The translations under genes were made by a program, and so were the position numbers. 10,023 nucleotides of DNA from JAVVHH01 sp032249615 (lineage in GTDB: Bacteria > Pseudomonadota > Alphaproteobacteria > Acetobacterales > Acetobacteraceae), in contig JAVVHH010000134.1 of the NCBI GenBank assembly GCA_032249615.1, forward strand, positions 1 to 10,023, read 5' to 3'. Within the stretch, counting starts at the first letter, position 1. Each line of letters begins with the position of its first letter. Below the pieces are notes generated by a model. It saw nothing but the letters and a program-made list of their open reading frames with translations, did not search any database and was not told where the DNA came from. Of the stretch, positions 1-6,213 are shown piece by piece.

Positions 1-962
1 TGTGGCGCAGCCCGAACGGCACGATCCGCAACATCCTCGACGGCACGATCTTCCGTGAGCCGATCATCTGCAGCAACGTGCCGCGCCTGGTGCCGCACTG
101 GTCCAAGCCGATCGTGATCGGCCGCCATGCCTACGGCGACATCTACCGCGCCACGGAAACGAAGATCCCCGGCCCCGGCAAGGTCACGCTCAACTACACC
201 CCCGCCGACGGCAGCCCGGCGATGGTGCTCGACGTGTTCGACTTCAAAGGGCCGGGCGTCGCCATGGGCATGCACAACACCCGCCAGTCCATCGAGGGGT
301 TTGCCCGAGCCAGCTTCAACTACGGCCTGGCGCGCAAGTATCCGGTCTACCTCTCCACCAAGAATACGATCCTGAAAGCCTATGACGGCATGTTCAAGGA
401 CGTGTTCCAGGAGATCTTCGACACCGAATTCAAGTCGAAGTTCGAGGCCGAGAAGCTCACCTACGAACACCGGCTAATCGACGACATGGTCGCCGCGGCG
501 CTGAAGTGGGAGGGCGGCTACGTCTGGGCCTGCAAGAACTACGACGGCGACGTGCAGAGCGACATCGTGGCGCAGGGCTTCGGCAGCCTGGGGCTGATGA
601 CGTCGGTGCTGATGAGCCCCGACGGCAAGACGATCGAATCCGAGGCCGCCCACGGCACCGTCACTCGGCACTACCGGGAGCACCAGAAGGGGCGGGAGAC
701 CAGCACCAACCCGATCGCCTCCATCTTTGCCTGGACGCGGGGCCTGGCCTATCGCGGCCGGTTCGACAACACGCCGGAGTTGACGCAATTCGCCGAGACG
801 CTCGAGCGCGTCTGCATCCAGACGGTCGAGAGCGGCTTCATGACGAAGGACCTGGCGAGCCTGATCGGCCGCGACCAAAAATTCCTCAACACACAGGATT
901 TCCTCGCCAAGATCGACGAGAACCTGCAGTCGGCCATGTCGCACGCCCAAGCCGCCGAGTAG
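1..962 (+). CDS. icd: NADP-dependent isocitrate dehydrogenase, C-terminal part (5' truncated by window edge)
   Basis: Oxidatively decarboxylates isocitrate to 2-oxoglutarate with NADP+, a cytosolic TCA-cycle step. The reading frame is already open at base 3 and ends in TAG at 960-962, so 319 residues are visible. Family members are about 400 residues, so roughly 90 N-terminal residues lie upstream. The first visible residues, WRSPNGTIRN, are the isocitrate-binding loop of the eukaryote-like (homodimeric, IDH1/2-type) family. GRHAYGDIYRAT follows, with the catalytic Tyr. The metal-binding aspartates lie in LIDDMVA (about 476-496) and YDGDVQSD (about 540-563). The NADP-binding segment HGTVTRHYREHQKGRETSTN begins near 651. 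This is the eukaryote-like subgroup, not the E. coli Icd subgroup. Codon use matches the neighbours and there is no frameshift. A strong hairpin starts 8 bases after the stop, which suggests that transcription of icd is separated from the next gene. Confidence 0.96.
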   Translation, partial: WRSPNGTIRNILDGTIFREPIICSNVPRLVPHWSKPIVIGRHAYGDIYRATETKIPGPGKVTLNYTPADGSPAMVLDVFDFKGPGVAMGMHNTRQSIEGFARASFNYGLARKYPVYLSTKNTILKAYDGMFKDVFQEIFDTEFKSKFEAEKLTYEHRLIDDMVAAALKWEGGYVWACKNYDGDVQSDIVAQGFGSLGLMTSVLMSPDGKTIESEAAHGTVTRHYREHQKGRETSTNPIASIFAWTRGLAYRGRFDNTPELTQFAETLERVCIQTVESGFMTKDLASLIGRDQKFLNTQDFLAKIDENLQSAMSHAQAAE

Positions 963-970
963 CCTGCGGG

Positions 971-998
971 AGCGGGGAGCCTTGTCGGGCTCTCCGCT
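971..998 (+). terminator. Strong hairpin after icd, probable terminator without a U-tract
   Basis: An 11-bp stem pairs 971-981 (AGCGGGGAGCC) with 988-998 (GGCTCTCCGCT) around the 6-base loop TTGTCG, with one G.U pair (976/993). It starts 8 bases after the icd stop codon. The sequence after it is GC-rich with only scattered T, so it is not a canonical intrinsic terminator. It may terminate partially, or it may act as a 3'-end stabiliser for icd mRNA. Confidence 0.45.
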
Positions 999-1036
999 TC
1001 GTGCTCCGGTGCGCTTCCCCCAATCGTAGGTCGACC

Positions 1037-1891
1037 ATGGACGGTACCGAAGGTCTTTCTCGCTTCCCCCTCGCCCGACGCGGCATGGTCATGTCGGGCC
1101 TGATCAGCGGCTTCACCCTCGCCGTCACGCCCGTCGAGGCGCAGGTCATCCACACCGACACGTTCGGCATCAACGGTGGCGCGGTGAAGATCCCCGTGGC
1201 CGATGGCGACATGCCGGCCTATGCCTCCAAGCCGAATGGCCCCGGGCCGTTCCCGATCATCCTCGTCAACGAGGAGATCTTCGGGGTCCACGAGCACATC
1301 AAGGATCTCTGCCGCCGCCTCGCCAAGGCCGGCTATCTCGCGGTCGCACCGGAAGTCTATGCCCGCGAGGGCGACCTTTCGAAGATGACGGACGTGCAGC
1401 AGATCGTCTCGCAGGTCATCAACAAGACGCCGGACGCGCAGATGCTGAGCGACCTGGATGCGGCGGTGGCGTGGGCCGGCCAGAATGGGGGCGACCTTTC
1501 CCGCCTCGGTGTCACCGGCTTCTGCCGCGGCGGCCGCAACACGTGGCAATACGACGCGCACAGCGCGCAGGTGAAAGCGGCCGTGGCATGGTATGGCCCG
1601 ATCAAGGGACCGACGTCGGACATCCAGCCGAAGACCGCCTTCGACGTCGCCGCCGAGATCCACGGGCCGTTGCTCGGCCTGTATGGCGGCAAGGACACCA
1701 GCATCAACGTCAGCGACGTCGAGGCTGCGGCGGAGAAGGCCCGCGCGGCCGGCAAGATCGTCGAGATCCACATCTATGAGGACGCGCCGCACGGCTTCAA
1801 TGCCGATTACCGGCCGAGCTACCGCAAGGCGGACGCGGAGGATGGCTGGGCCCGCATGCTCGCCTGGTTCAAGAAGTACGGAGTCGCCTAG
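1037..1891 (+). CDS. Exported dienelactone hydrolase family protein with intact catalytic residues (Tat signal)
   Basis: An alpha/beta-hydrolase of the dienelactone hydrolase family, 284 residues. Residues 12-35 look like a Tat signal: LARRG with twin Arg14-Arg15, a hydrophobic run MVMSGLISGFTLAV, and possible cleavage after VEA (residue 35). It is therefore probably periplasmic. The mature part carries the family's signature residues: Glu80 in NEEIFG, nucleophile Cys163 in GFCRGG, Asp220 in YGGKD, and His252 in APHGFN. The conserved WYGP and PLLGLYGG segments are also present. Known members open dienelactone rings in chloroaromatic breakdown, but many have unknown ester or lactone substrates, and no catechol-pathway gene is nearby. 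The substrate is therefore unassigned. ATG 1037 is chosen because the Tat signal starts there; an in-frame extension further upstream would run antisense-like through icd. A weak AGG lies about 6 bases upstream. Confidence 0.93.
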   Translation: MDGTEGLSRFPLARRGMVMSGLISGFTLAVTPVEAQVIHTDTFGINGGAVKIPVADGDMPAYASKPNGPGPFPIILVNEEIFGVHEHIKDLCRRLAKAGYLAVAPEVYAREGDLSKMTDVQQIVSQVINKTPDAQMLSDLDAAVAWAGQNGGDLSRLGVTGFCRGGRNTWQYDAHSAQVKAAVAWYGPIKGPTSDIQPKTAFDVAAEIHGPLLGLYGGKDTSINVSDVEAAAEKARAAGKIVEIHIYEDAPHGFNADYRPSYRKADAEDGWARMLAWFKKYGVA

Positions 1892-1898
1892 GTGATCC
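1890..1898 (+). promoter_or_regulatory. Extended ribosome binding site setting the GTG start of the second hydrolase-like gene
   Basis: AGGTGATCC abuts the GTG at 1899. It is complementary to the 3' end of 16S rRNA (GGATCACCT) over all nine bases. Its first two bases are the end of the preceding gene's TAG stop codon. This supports both the GTG start and translational coupling to the upstream gene. Confidence 0.7.
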
Positions 1899-2639
1899 GT
1901 GGCACACCGTCTTAGCCGGCGGATTGCGCTCGGCGGGTGTGCCGCCTTCGCGCTAGCGGGCCCGGCCCATGGGCAGTCGGACGGGGTCGAGGTCGGTGAA
2001 ACGCAGATCCTGACCGATGGCGGCCCGGTGCCGGGCGTGTTCGCCAAGCCGGTAGGACCCGGTCCGTTCCCGATCGTGCTGGTGGCTGAGAACGGGGCCG
2101 GGCTCGACCGCGTGGTGACGGATACGTGTCACGGGTTGGCGAAGGAAGGGTTCTTCGCCGTCGCGCCCGCCCTGTTCCGCGACGACCCGCCCGACGGCAC
2201 GATCATGCGGCGGCTCGACGGGGCCGGGACCTGGGCCATGCAGCACGGTGGCGACCTGTCCCATCTCGGGATCGTCGGCTTCGGTCCGGGCGGCCGGGTC
2301 GCGTGGCTTTACGATGCCTACAGCCCGGTGGTGAAAGCCGCCGTCGTTTGGTACGGCCCCGTGCAGGGCGCGGCGACCCCTGCGCGCCCGATCACCGTGC
2401 TCGAGGCCGCCCGCCACCTGAACGCGCCGCTGCTGGGGCTCTACGGCCAGGGAAGCAACATTCCGAAAAGCGCCCTGCTCGATCTGGAGGCCCAGGCCAA
2501 GCGGGCTGGCAAGACGGTGAATATCGTCACGTTCGTCGGCGCCGGCCCGAACTTCGCCGCGCCCGGGTCTGCCGGCTATGACCCGGCGGCGACGGTCGAT
2601 GGTTGGAAGCGCGCCATCAAGTGGCTGCGCGAACACTAG
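1899..2639 (+). CDS. Exported dienelactone hydrolase-like protein, catalytic residues lost (putative pseudoenzyme)
   Basis: A 246-residue paralogue of the gene directly upstream; 7 bases separate the upstream stop from this GTG. A Tat-type N-terminus is visible (SRRIALGG, then a hydrophobic stretch to about residue 21, possible cleavage near AHG-QS at 25/26). The fold-level matches to its neighbour are clear: GPGPFPIVLVAE, LAKEGFFAVAP, HGGDLSHLG, WYGP, PLLGLYG and DGWKRAIKWL. Every position of the catalytic set differs, however: Glu80 becomes Asn65, Cys163 becomes Gly129 (GFGPGG), Asp220 becomes Ser186 and His252 becomes Pro217. About 21 residues between the beta-strand VAPALF and the helix before GGDLS are also missing. 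The frame is open with neighbour-like codon use, so it appears to be kept as a protein and not decaying. A binding or partner role is possible; a hydrolase role is unlikely. The substitution positions come from hand alignment. Confidence 0.85.
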   Translation: MAHRLSRRIALGGCAAFALAGPAHGQSDGVEVGETQILTDGGPVPGVFAKPVGPGPFPIVLVAENGAGLDRVVTDTCHGLAKEGFFAVAPALFRDDPPDGTIMRRLDGAGTWAMQHGGDLSHLGIVGFGPGGRVAWLYDAYSPVVKAAVVWYGPVQGAATPARPITVLEAARHLNAPLLGLYGQGSNIPKSALLDLEAQAKRAGKTVNIVTFVGAGPNFAAPGSAGYDPAATVDGWKRAIKWLREH

Positions 2640-2649
2640 ACAAAACGAG

Positions 2650-3171
2650 ATGCGCCGGCGCGGGCTGACCGACCATGACCGCCGGGCCTGGGCCGATTAC
2701 GTGCAGCGCGTAGCGCCGCTCTCGGGCGTTTCGGTGCCGGATCCGCCGCCCCCGCAGGATGTGGCGACAGCCCAGCCACTGAAGCCTGCCGCGCCGCCCG
2801 CGATCGGCGCGCCCCGGCGCAGCCTCGCCCCGCTCGAGATCGGCGCTTCGCCGGGCGGGGTCGACCGAAATACCTGGATGCGGTTCCGCGGGGGCAAGCT
2901 GCCGCCGCAGCGAACGCTCGACCTGCATGGCCGCACGGTGCAGCACGCGCATGCCGAGTTGCACGCGTTCCTGGGCTCCGCGATGGCCGAGCGGCTCCGC
3001 TGCGTCGAGATCATCACCGGGCGCGGTAGCGGCGAGCGGGGCGGCGTGCTGCGGCGGGAGGTGCCGCTCTGGCTGAACGACGCCGCGCTCCGCCCGGTCA
3101 TCCTTGCCGCCTCGCATCCGCACCCGGCCAATCAGGGCGCCATCAGGATCCTGCTGCGGCGGGTGCGCTGA
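2650..3171 (+). CDS. Smr-domain (MutS2 C-terminal-like) protein
   Basis: A 173-residue standalone Smr protein. Residues 1-25 are basic and helical (MRRRGLTDHDRRAWADYV), followed by a Pro/Ala-rich linker (about 28-60). The Smr domain runs from about 88 to the end, with the signature LDLHG at 90-94, the glycine-rich ITGRGSGERGG motif at 122-132 and the C-terminal LLRRVR. Smr domains are known as DNA- or RNA-nicking or ribosome/RNA-associated modules. The role of the short alphaproteobacterial proteins is not settled, so only the domain is assigned. ATG 2650 lies 10 bases after the preceding stop. An upstream in-frame extension would overlap the hydrolase-like gene and add low-complexity residues, so the shorter start is preferred. 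Only GAG precedes the ATG as a weak ribosome site, which suggests coupling to the upstream gene. It ends 3 bases before the convergent gshB stop. Confidence 0.9.
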   Translation: MRRRGLTDHDRRAWADYVQRVAPLSGVSVPDPPPPQDVATAQPLKPAAPPAIGAPRRSLAPLEIGASPGGVDRNTWMRFRGGKLPPQRTLDLHGRTVQHAHAELHAFLGSAMAERLRCVEIITGRGSGERGGVLRREVPLWLNDAALRPVILAASHPHPANQGAIRILLRRVR

Positions 3172-3174
3172 GGT

Positions 3175-4146
3175 TCAGGAGCGGCCGAGCCGGGCCTCGA
3201 TCCGGTCCCAGATCGCAACGCTCAAATCCGTGCCGTCGAACCGCGCGATCTCCTGCAGGCCGGTGGGCGACGTCACGTTGATCTCCGTCAGGTAATCCCC
3301 GATCACGTCGATGCCGACGAAGATGAGCCCCTTGTCGCGCAGCATCGGCCCGATCGTGGCGCAGATCTCGCGGTCGCGCTCGGTCAGCGGCGAGCGCTCC
3401 GCCCGGCCACCCACGTGCATGTTGCTCCGCGCCTCGCCGGCCGCCGGAACCCGGTTGACCGCGCCGAGCGGCTCACCGTCGACGAGGATGATGCGCTTGT
3501 CGCCCTTCCGCACCGCCCGCTCGTAGCGCTGGATCATGAGCGGCTCGCGCGAGCGGGCCCAGTGCATCTCCAACAGGCTGGCGAGGTTCTCGTCGTCTTC
3601 GCGGATGCGGAATACCCCGGCGCCGCCGTTGCCGAACAGCGGCTTGACGATGATGTCCCTGTGCTCCGTCCGGAAGGCGCGGACGGCTTCGGGGTCCCAG
3701 GTGATCAGCGTCGGCGGCATCAGCTCGGGGAAGTGCGTCACCAGCAGCTTCTCCGGCGAGTCCCGGACGTATTTCGGGTCGTTCACCACCAGCGTCCTGG
3801 GGTGGATGTGCTCGAGCATGTGGGTGGCGGTGATGTAGGCCATGTCGAAGGGCGGATCCTGGCGCATCAGCACCGTGTCGGTCGTGCCGAGGTCGAGCAG
3901 TTCGGCCGCGCCGAACTTGTAGTGGTCGCCAGCGACCCGCTGCACCATCACCGGGCGCGCCTTGGCGATCAGCCGCCCCGTCCGCGCAGCGCCCTCACCC
4001 TTGCCCTCGTGCAGCGACAGGTGCTTGACGTCGTAGTGCCACAGCTTGTGCCCGCGCCGCTGCGCCTCGAGCATCAGCGCGAAGGTGCTGTCCCCGTCGA
4101 TGCTGATCGACTCGATCGGGTCCATCTGGACGGCCACTTTCAGCAT
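3175..4146 (-). CDS. gshB: Glutathione synthetase
   Basis: Joins gamma-glutamylcysteine to glycine with ATP to make glutathione, in the cytosol. The protein has 323 residues, close to the usual length of about 315-320. The N-terminal domain shows VAVQMDPIESI at 4-14, FALMLEAQRRGH at 22-33 and MRQDPPFDMAY at 94-104. The ATP-grasp domain shows the glycine-rich loop VKPLFGNGGAGVFR at 167-180, KGDKRIILVDGEPLGA at 214-229, RSNMHVGG at 240-247 and the metal/substrate segment ID to EINVTSPTG at 279-296. ATG 4146 is preceded by AGGAG at a 5-base spacing, and homology begins there. The start overlaps the end of the upstream acyltransferase gene by 7 bases (ATGCTGA), so translation is probably coupled. 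It is the last gene of the three-gene minus-strand group. Confidence 0.97.
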   Translation of the reverse strand: MLKVAVQMDPIESISIDGDSTFALMLEAQRRGHKLWHYDVKHLSLHEGKGEGAARTGRLIAKARPVMVQRVAGDHYKFGAAELLDLGTTDTVLMRQDPPFDMAYITATHMLEHIHPRTLVVNDPKYVRDSPEKLLVTHFPELMPPTLITWDPEAVRAFRTEHRDIIVKPLFGNGGAGVFRIREDDENLASLLEMHWARSREPLMIQRYERAVRKGDKRIILVDGEPLGAVNRVPAAGEARSNMHVGGRAERSPLTERDREICATIGPMLRDKGLIFVGIDVIGDYLTEINVTSPTGLQEIARFDGTDLSVAIWDRIEARLGRS

Positions 4147-4784
4147 GAACGCTCCTGGTATTTCGCACAGAATTCGGCGGCGCCCAGCGCGCGGAAGTCG
4201 GCCATCGCGGCGCCGAGCCGCTCGTGCGGCCAGTCCCACCACGCGATCGCCAGGAGCTGCTCGATCACCGCTTCGCTGAAGCGGAGGCGCAGGACCCGGC
4301 CCGGGTTGCCGACGACGATCGCGAACGGCGGCACGTCCTTGGTCACGATCGTGCCGGCGCCGATCGCCGCGCCGGTGCCGATGGTTACCCCCGGCAGCAC
4401 CACCGCGCCATGCCCGATCCAGACATCGTGCCCGAGCGTCACCGGCGTGGACCGCCGCCAATCGAAGAAGGCCGCGTCGTCGGGCCCGAGCCCGTAGGCG
4501 CTGCTACGATAGCCGACATGGCTCATCATCACCCGCTCGAGCGGGTGGTTGCCCGGGTTGATGCGCGTATGCGCCGCAATCGAGCAGAAGCGGCCGAGGG
4601 TCGTGTAGATGATGTCGCTGTCGTTGACGACGTAGGAGTAGTCGCCGAACGCGCTCTCAGCGACCTTCGTGCGCGCGCCGACCTCGCAGAACCGCCCGAA
4701 GGTGGTGGCGCGCACCGAGGCGGTACGGTGGATGCAGGGCTCGGCGCCCAGCGCCTTGGCCGTCGTCTCCGGATCGTTCGCCAT
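4140..4784 (-). CDS. Hexapeptide-repeat acyltransferase (CatB/DapH-like, resembling the phosphonate-associated transferase family)
   Basis: A 214-residue left-handed beta-helix acyltransferase. Hexapeptide turns are seen at residues 17-75 (IHRTASVRATTFGRFCEVGART, YTTLGRFCSIAA) and 114-165 (VTLGHDVWIGHGAVVLPGVT, IGTGAAIGAGTIVTKDV). They are interrupted by a loop with RINPGNHPLER, whose His80 sits where the catalytic His of xenobiotic acetyltransferases lies. The C-terminal AWWDWPHERL segment and the YGLGPDDAAFFDWRR stretch recall the transferase found in alphaproteobacterial phosphonate (phn) operons (TIGR03308-type, from memory). No phn gene is present here, so the acceptor is unknown. An acyl-CoA donor is likely for the fold. 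ATG 4784 is preferred; a GTG lies one codon upstream at 4787. The start follows the dehydrogenase stop almost directly (TGAGTGATG), and the end overlaps gshB by 7 bases. Confidence 0.9.
   Translation of the reverse strand: MANDPETTAKALGAEPCIHRTASVRATTFGRFCEVGARTKVAESAFGDYSYVVNDSDIIYTTLGRFCSIAAHTRINPGNHPLERVMMSHVGYRSSAYGLGPDDAAFFDWRRSTPVTLGHDVWIGHGAVVLPGVTIGTGAAIGAGTIVTKDVPPFAIVVGNPGRVLRLRFSEAVIEQLLAIAWWDWPHERLGAAMADFRALGAAEFCAKYQERSC
4152..4156 (-). promoter_or_regulatory. Ribosome binding site of gshB
   Basis: AGGAG on the minus strand lies 5 bases before ATG 4146, inside the 3' end of the acyltransferase gene. It fixes the gshB start and rules out the longer in-frame extension toward 4461. 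Confidence 0.75.
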
Positions 4785-4787
4785 CAC

Positions 4788-6167
4788 TCAGTTCAAGAAC
4801 AGCTTGCCCGGATTCATGATGCCGCGCGGGTCGAGCGCCCCCTTGATCTGGCGCATCACCGCGAGCGTCTCGGGCCCGTGCTCCTGTTCGAGGAACTCGC
4901 GCTTGCCGATCCCGACGCCGTGCTCGCCCGAGCAGGAGCCGCCCAGCGCCAGCGCCCGGGCCACGATTTTGCGGTCCAGCGCGAAGCCCTCCTCGACCCC
5001 CGCCGGCGTGTCCGGCACCAGGATGACGGTGTGGAAGTTGCCGTCGCCGACGTGCCCCACGATGGGGGCGGTCAGGCCGGAGGCGACGATGTCCTGCTTG
5101 GCGCCCACGACCAGCTCCGGCAGCCGCGAGATCGGCACCACCGCGTCCGTGGTGATCCCCTTGTAGCCCGGCTTCAGCGCCAGGGCGGCCCAATAGCCGT
5201 CATGTCGCGCTTTCCAGAGCTTGTTGCGCTCGGTGCTGTCGGTCGCCCATTTGAAGCCGCTGGCGCCGAAGCCTGCGGTGATCTCCTCCGTCATCGCGGC
5301 CTGCTCGGCGACGCTCGCGTGCGAGCCATGGAACTCCAGCAGCAGCGTCGGCATGGGCGTCAGGCCCTCGAGCTTGGAGTAGGCGATCGAGGCGGCCATC
5401 TGCACCTCGTCCAGCAGCTCGATCCGGGCGATGGGGATGCCGGCCTGCAGAACGGTGATGACCGACTCGACCGCGGCCTCGAGGGTCGAGAACTGGCAGA
5501 TCGCGGCGCTCATGGCCTCGGGGATGCCGTGCAGCCGCAACTGGATCTCGGTGATGATGCCGAGCGTGCCTTCGGAGCCGATCATGAGGTGGGTGAGATC
5601 GTAGCCGGTCGCCGATTTCCGCACCCGCCCGCCGGTGCGGATCAGCCGCCCGTCCGGCAGCGCAACCTGCAGGCCCAGCACGTTCTCGCGGATCGTGCCG
5701 TAGCGGACGGCGGCCGTGCCGCTGGCGCGGGTCGCGCACATGCCGCCGATGGTGCACTCGCTGCCGGGGTCGACGGGGAAGAACAGACCCTGGTCGCGCA
5801 GATGCTCGTTGAGCTGCTGCCGGGTCACGCCGGCTTCGATCCGGCAATCCATGTCGGCCGCGTTGACGTCGATCACCCGGGTCATGCGCGAGAGGTCGAT
5901 GCTGATGCCGCCGCGCACGGGAGTGACATGGCCTTCGAGCGAGGTTCCGGCCCCGAATGGCACCACGGGGACCCCGTGCTGATAACAGAGCTGGAGCAGC
6001 TGCGCCGCCTCCTCGCCCCGCTCGATGAAGGCGACCGCGTCGGGCATGGCGCGGGGCTGATAGTCCTCGCCGTGGCTGTGCTGCTCGCGGAGCGCCGCGT
6101 TGTCGGTCAGGCGGTCGCCGAGGAAGTTGCGGGCAGACGCGATGACGGTTTCGGCGGGGCTGGGCAT
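4788..6167 (-). CDS. FAD-linked D-lactate dehydrogenase (LDHD/Dld1 type)
   Basis: A flavoprotein of 459 residues that oxidises a D-2-hydroxy acid, most likely D-lactate to pyruvate, passing electrons to the respiratory chain. The FAD-binding (PCMH) domain, about 40-220, shows PFGAGTSLEGH at 70-80, FPVDPGSECTIGGMCATRASG at 130-150 (in two pieces around the flavin), VRYGTIRENVLG and the SEGTLGIITE segment at 198-207. The C-terminal FAD-oxidase domain has IARIELLDE, LLLEFHGS, GHVGDGNFH (His372, His379) and SGEHGVG (Glu415, His416), the metal/substrate residues of this family, and ends in MNPGKLF. The overall pattern is very close to mitochondrial LDHD. Glycolate or D-2-hydroxyglutarate remain possible. 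ATG 6167 has AGAGG 6 bases upstream. It heads the operon with the acyltransferase and gshB, and is divergent from birA. Confidence 0.92.
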   Translation of the reverse strand: MPSPAETVIASARNFLGDRLTDNAALREQHSHGEDYQPRAMPDAVAFIERGEEAAQLLQLCYQHGVPVVPFGAGTSLEGHVTPVRGGISIDLSRMTRVIDVNAADMDCRIEAGVTRQQLNEHLRDQGLFFPVDPGSECTIGGMCATRASGTAAVRYGTIRENVLGLQVALPDGRLIRTGGRVRKSATGYDLTHLMIGSEGTLGIITEIQLRLHGIPEAMSAAICQFSTLEAAVESVITVLQAGIPIARIELLDEVQMAASIAYSKLEGLTPMPTLLLEFHGSHASVAEQAAMTEEITAGFGASGFKWATDSTERNKLWKARHDGYWAALALKPGYKGITTDAVVPISRLPELVVGAKQDIVASGLTAPIVGHVGDGNFHTVILVPDTPAGVEEGFALDRKIVARALALGGSCSGEHGVGIGKREFLEQEHGPETLAVMRQIKGALDPRGIMNPGKLFLN

Positions 6168-6213
6168 GGCTTGCCTCTAGAGCATTTGGGGGCGGGGTGG
6201 AAAGATCGGCGCC
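6168..6213. promoter_or_regulatory. 46-bp divergent spacer between the D-lactate dehydrogenase gene and birA
   Basis: This spacer must hold the leaders, and at least part of the promoters, of two divergent transcription units. It contains the palindrome CTCTAGAG (6175-6182) and a G-rich run GGGGGCGGGGTGG near 6188-6200 that could serve as a birA ribosome site. I could not identify convincing -35/-10 boxes for either direction, so the promoters may lie partly inside the coding regions. Confidence 0.4.
6174..6178 (-). promoter_or_regulatory. Ribosome binding site of the D-lactate dehydrogenase gene
   Basis: AGAGG on the minus strand lies 6 bases before ATG 6167 and supports that start. It is part of the perfect 8-base palindrome CTCTAGAG (6175-6182) in the short divergent spacer. 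Confidence 0.6.

Noticed and set aside
506..1036. In-frame upstream extension of the first dienelactone hydrolase into icd
   Set aside because: It would overlap icd by over 450 bases and bury the Tat signal. The extension has no family similarity.
6175..6185. CTCTAGAGCAT resembles the start of an intergenic palindromic repeat common in Rhizobiales
   Set aside because: Only about 11 bases agree, the rest of the spacer does not continue the repeat, and no second copy is seen in the window.
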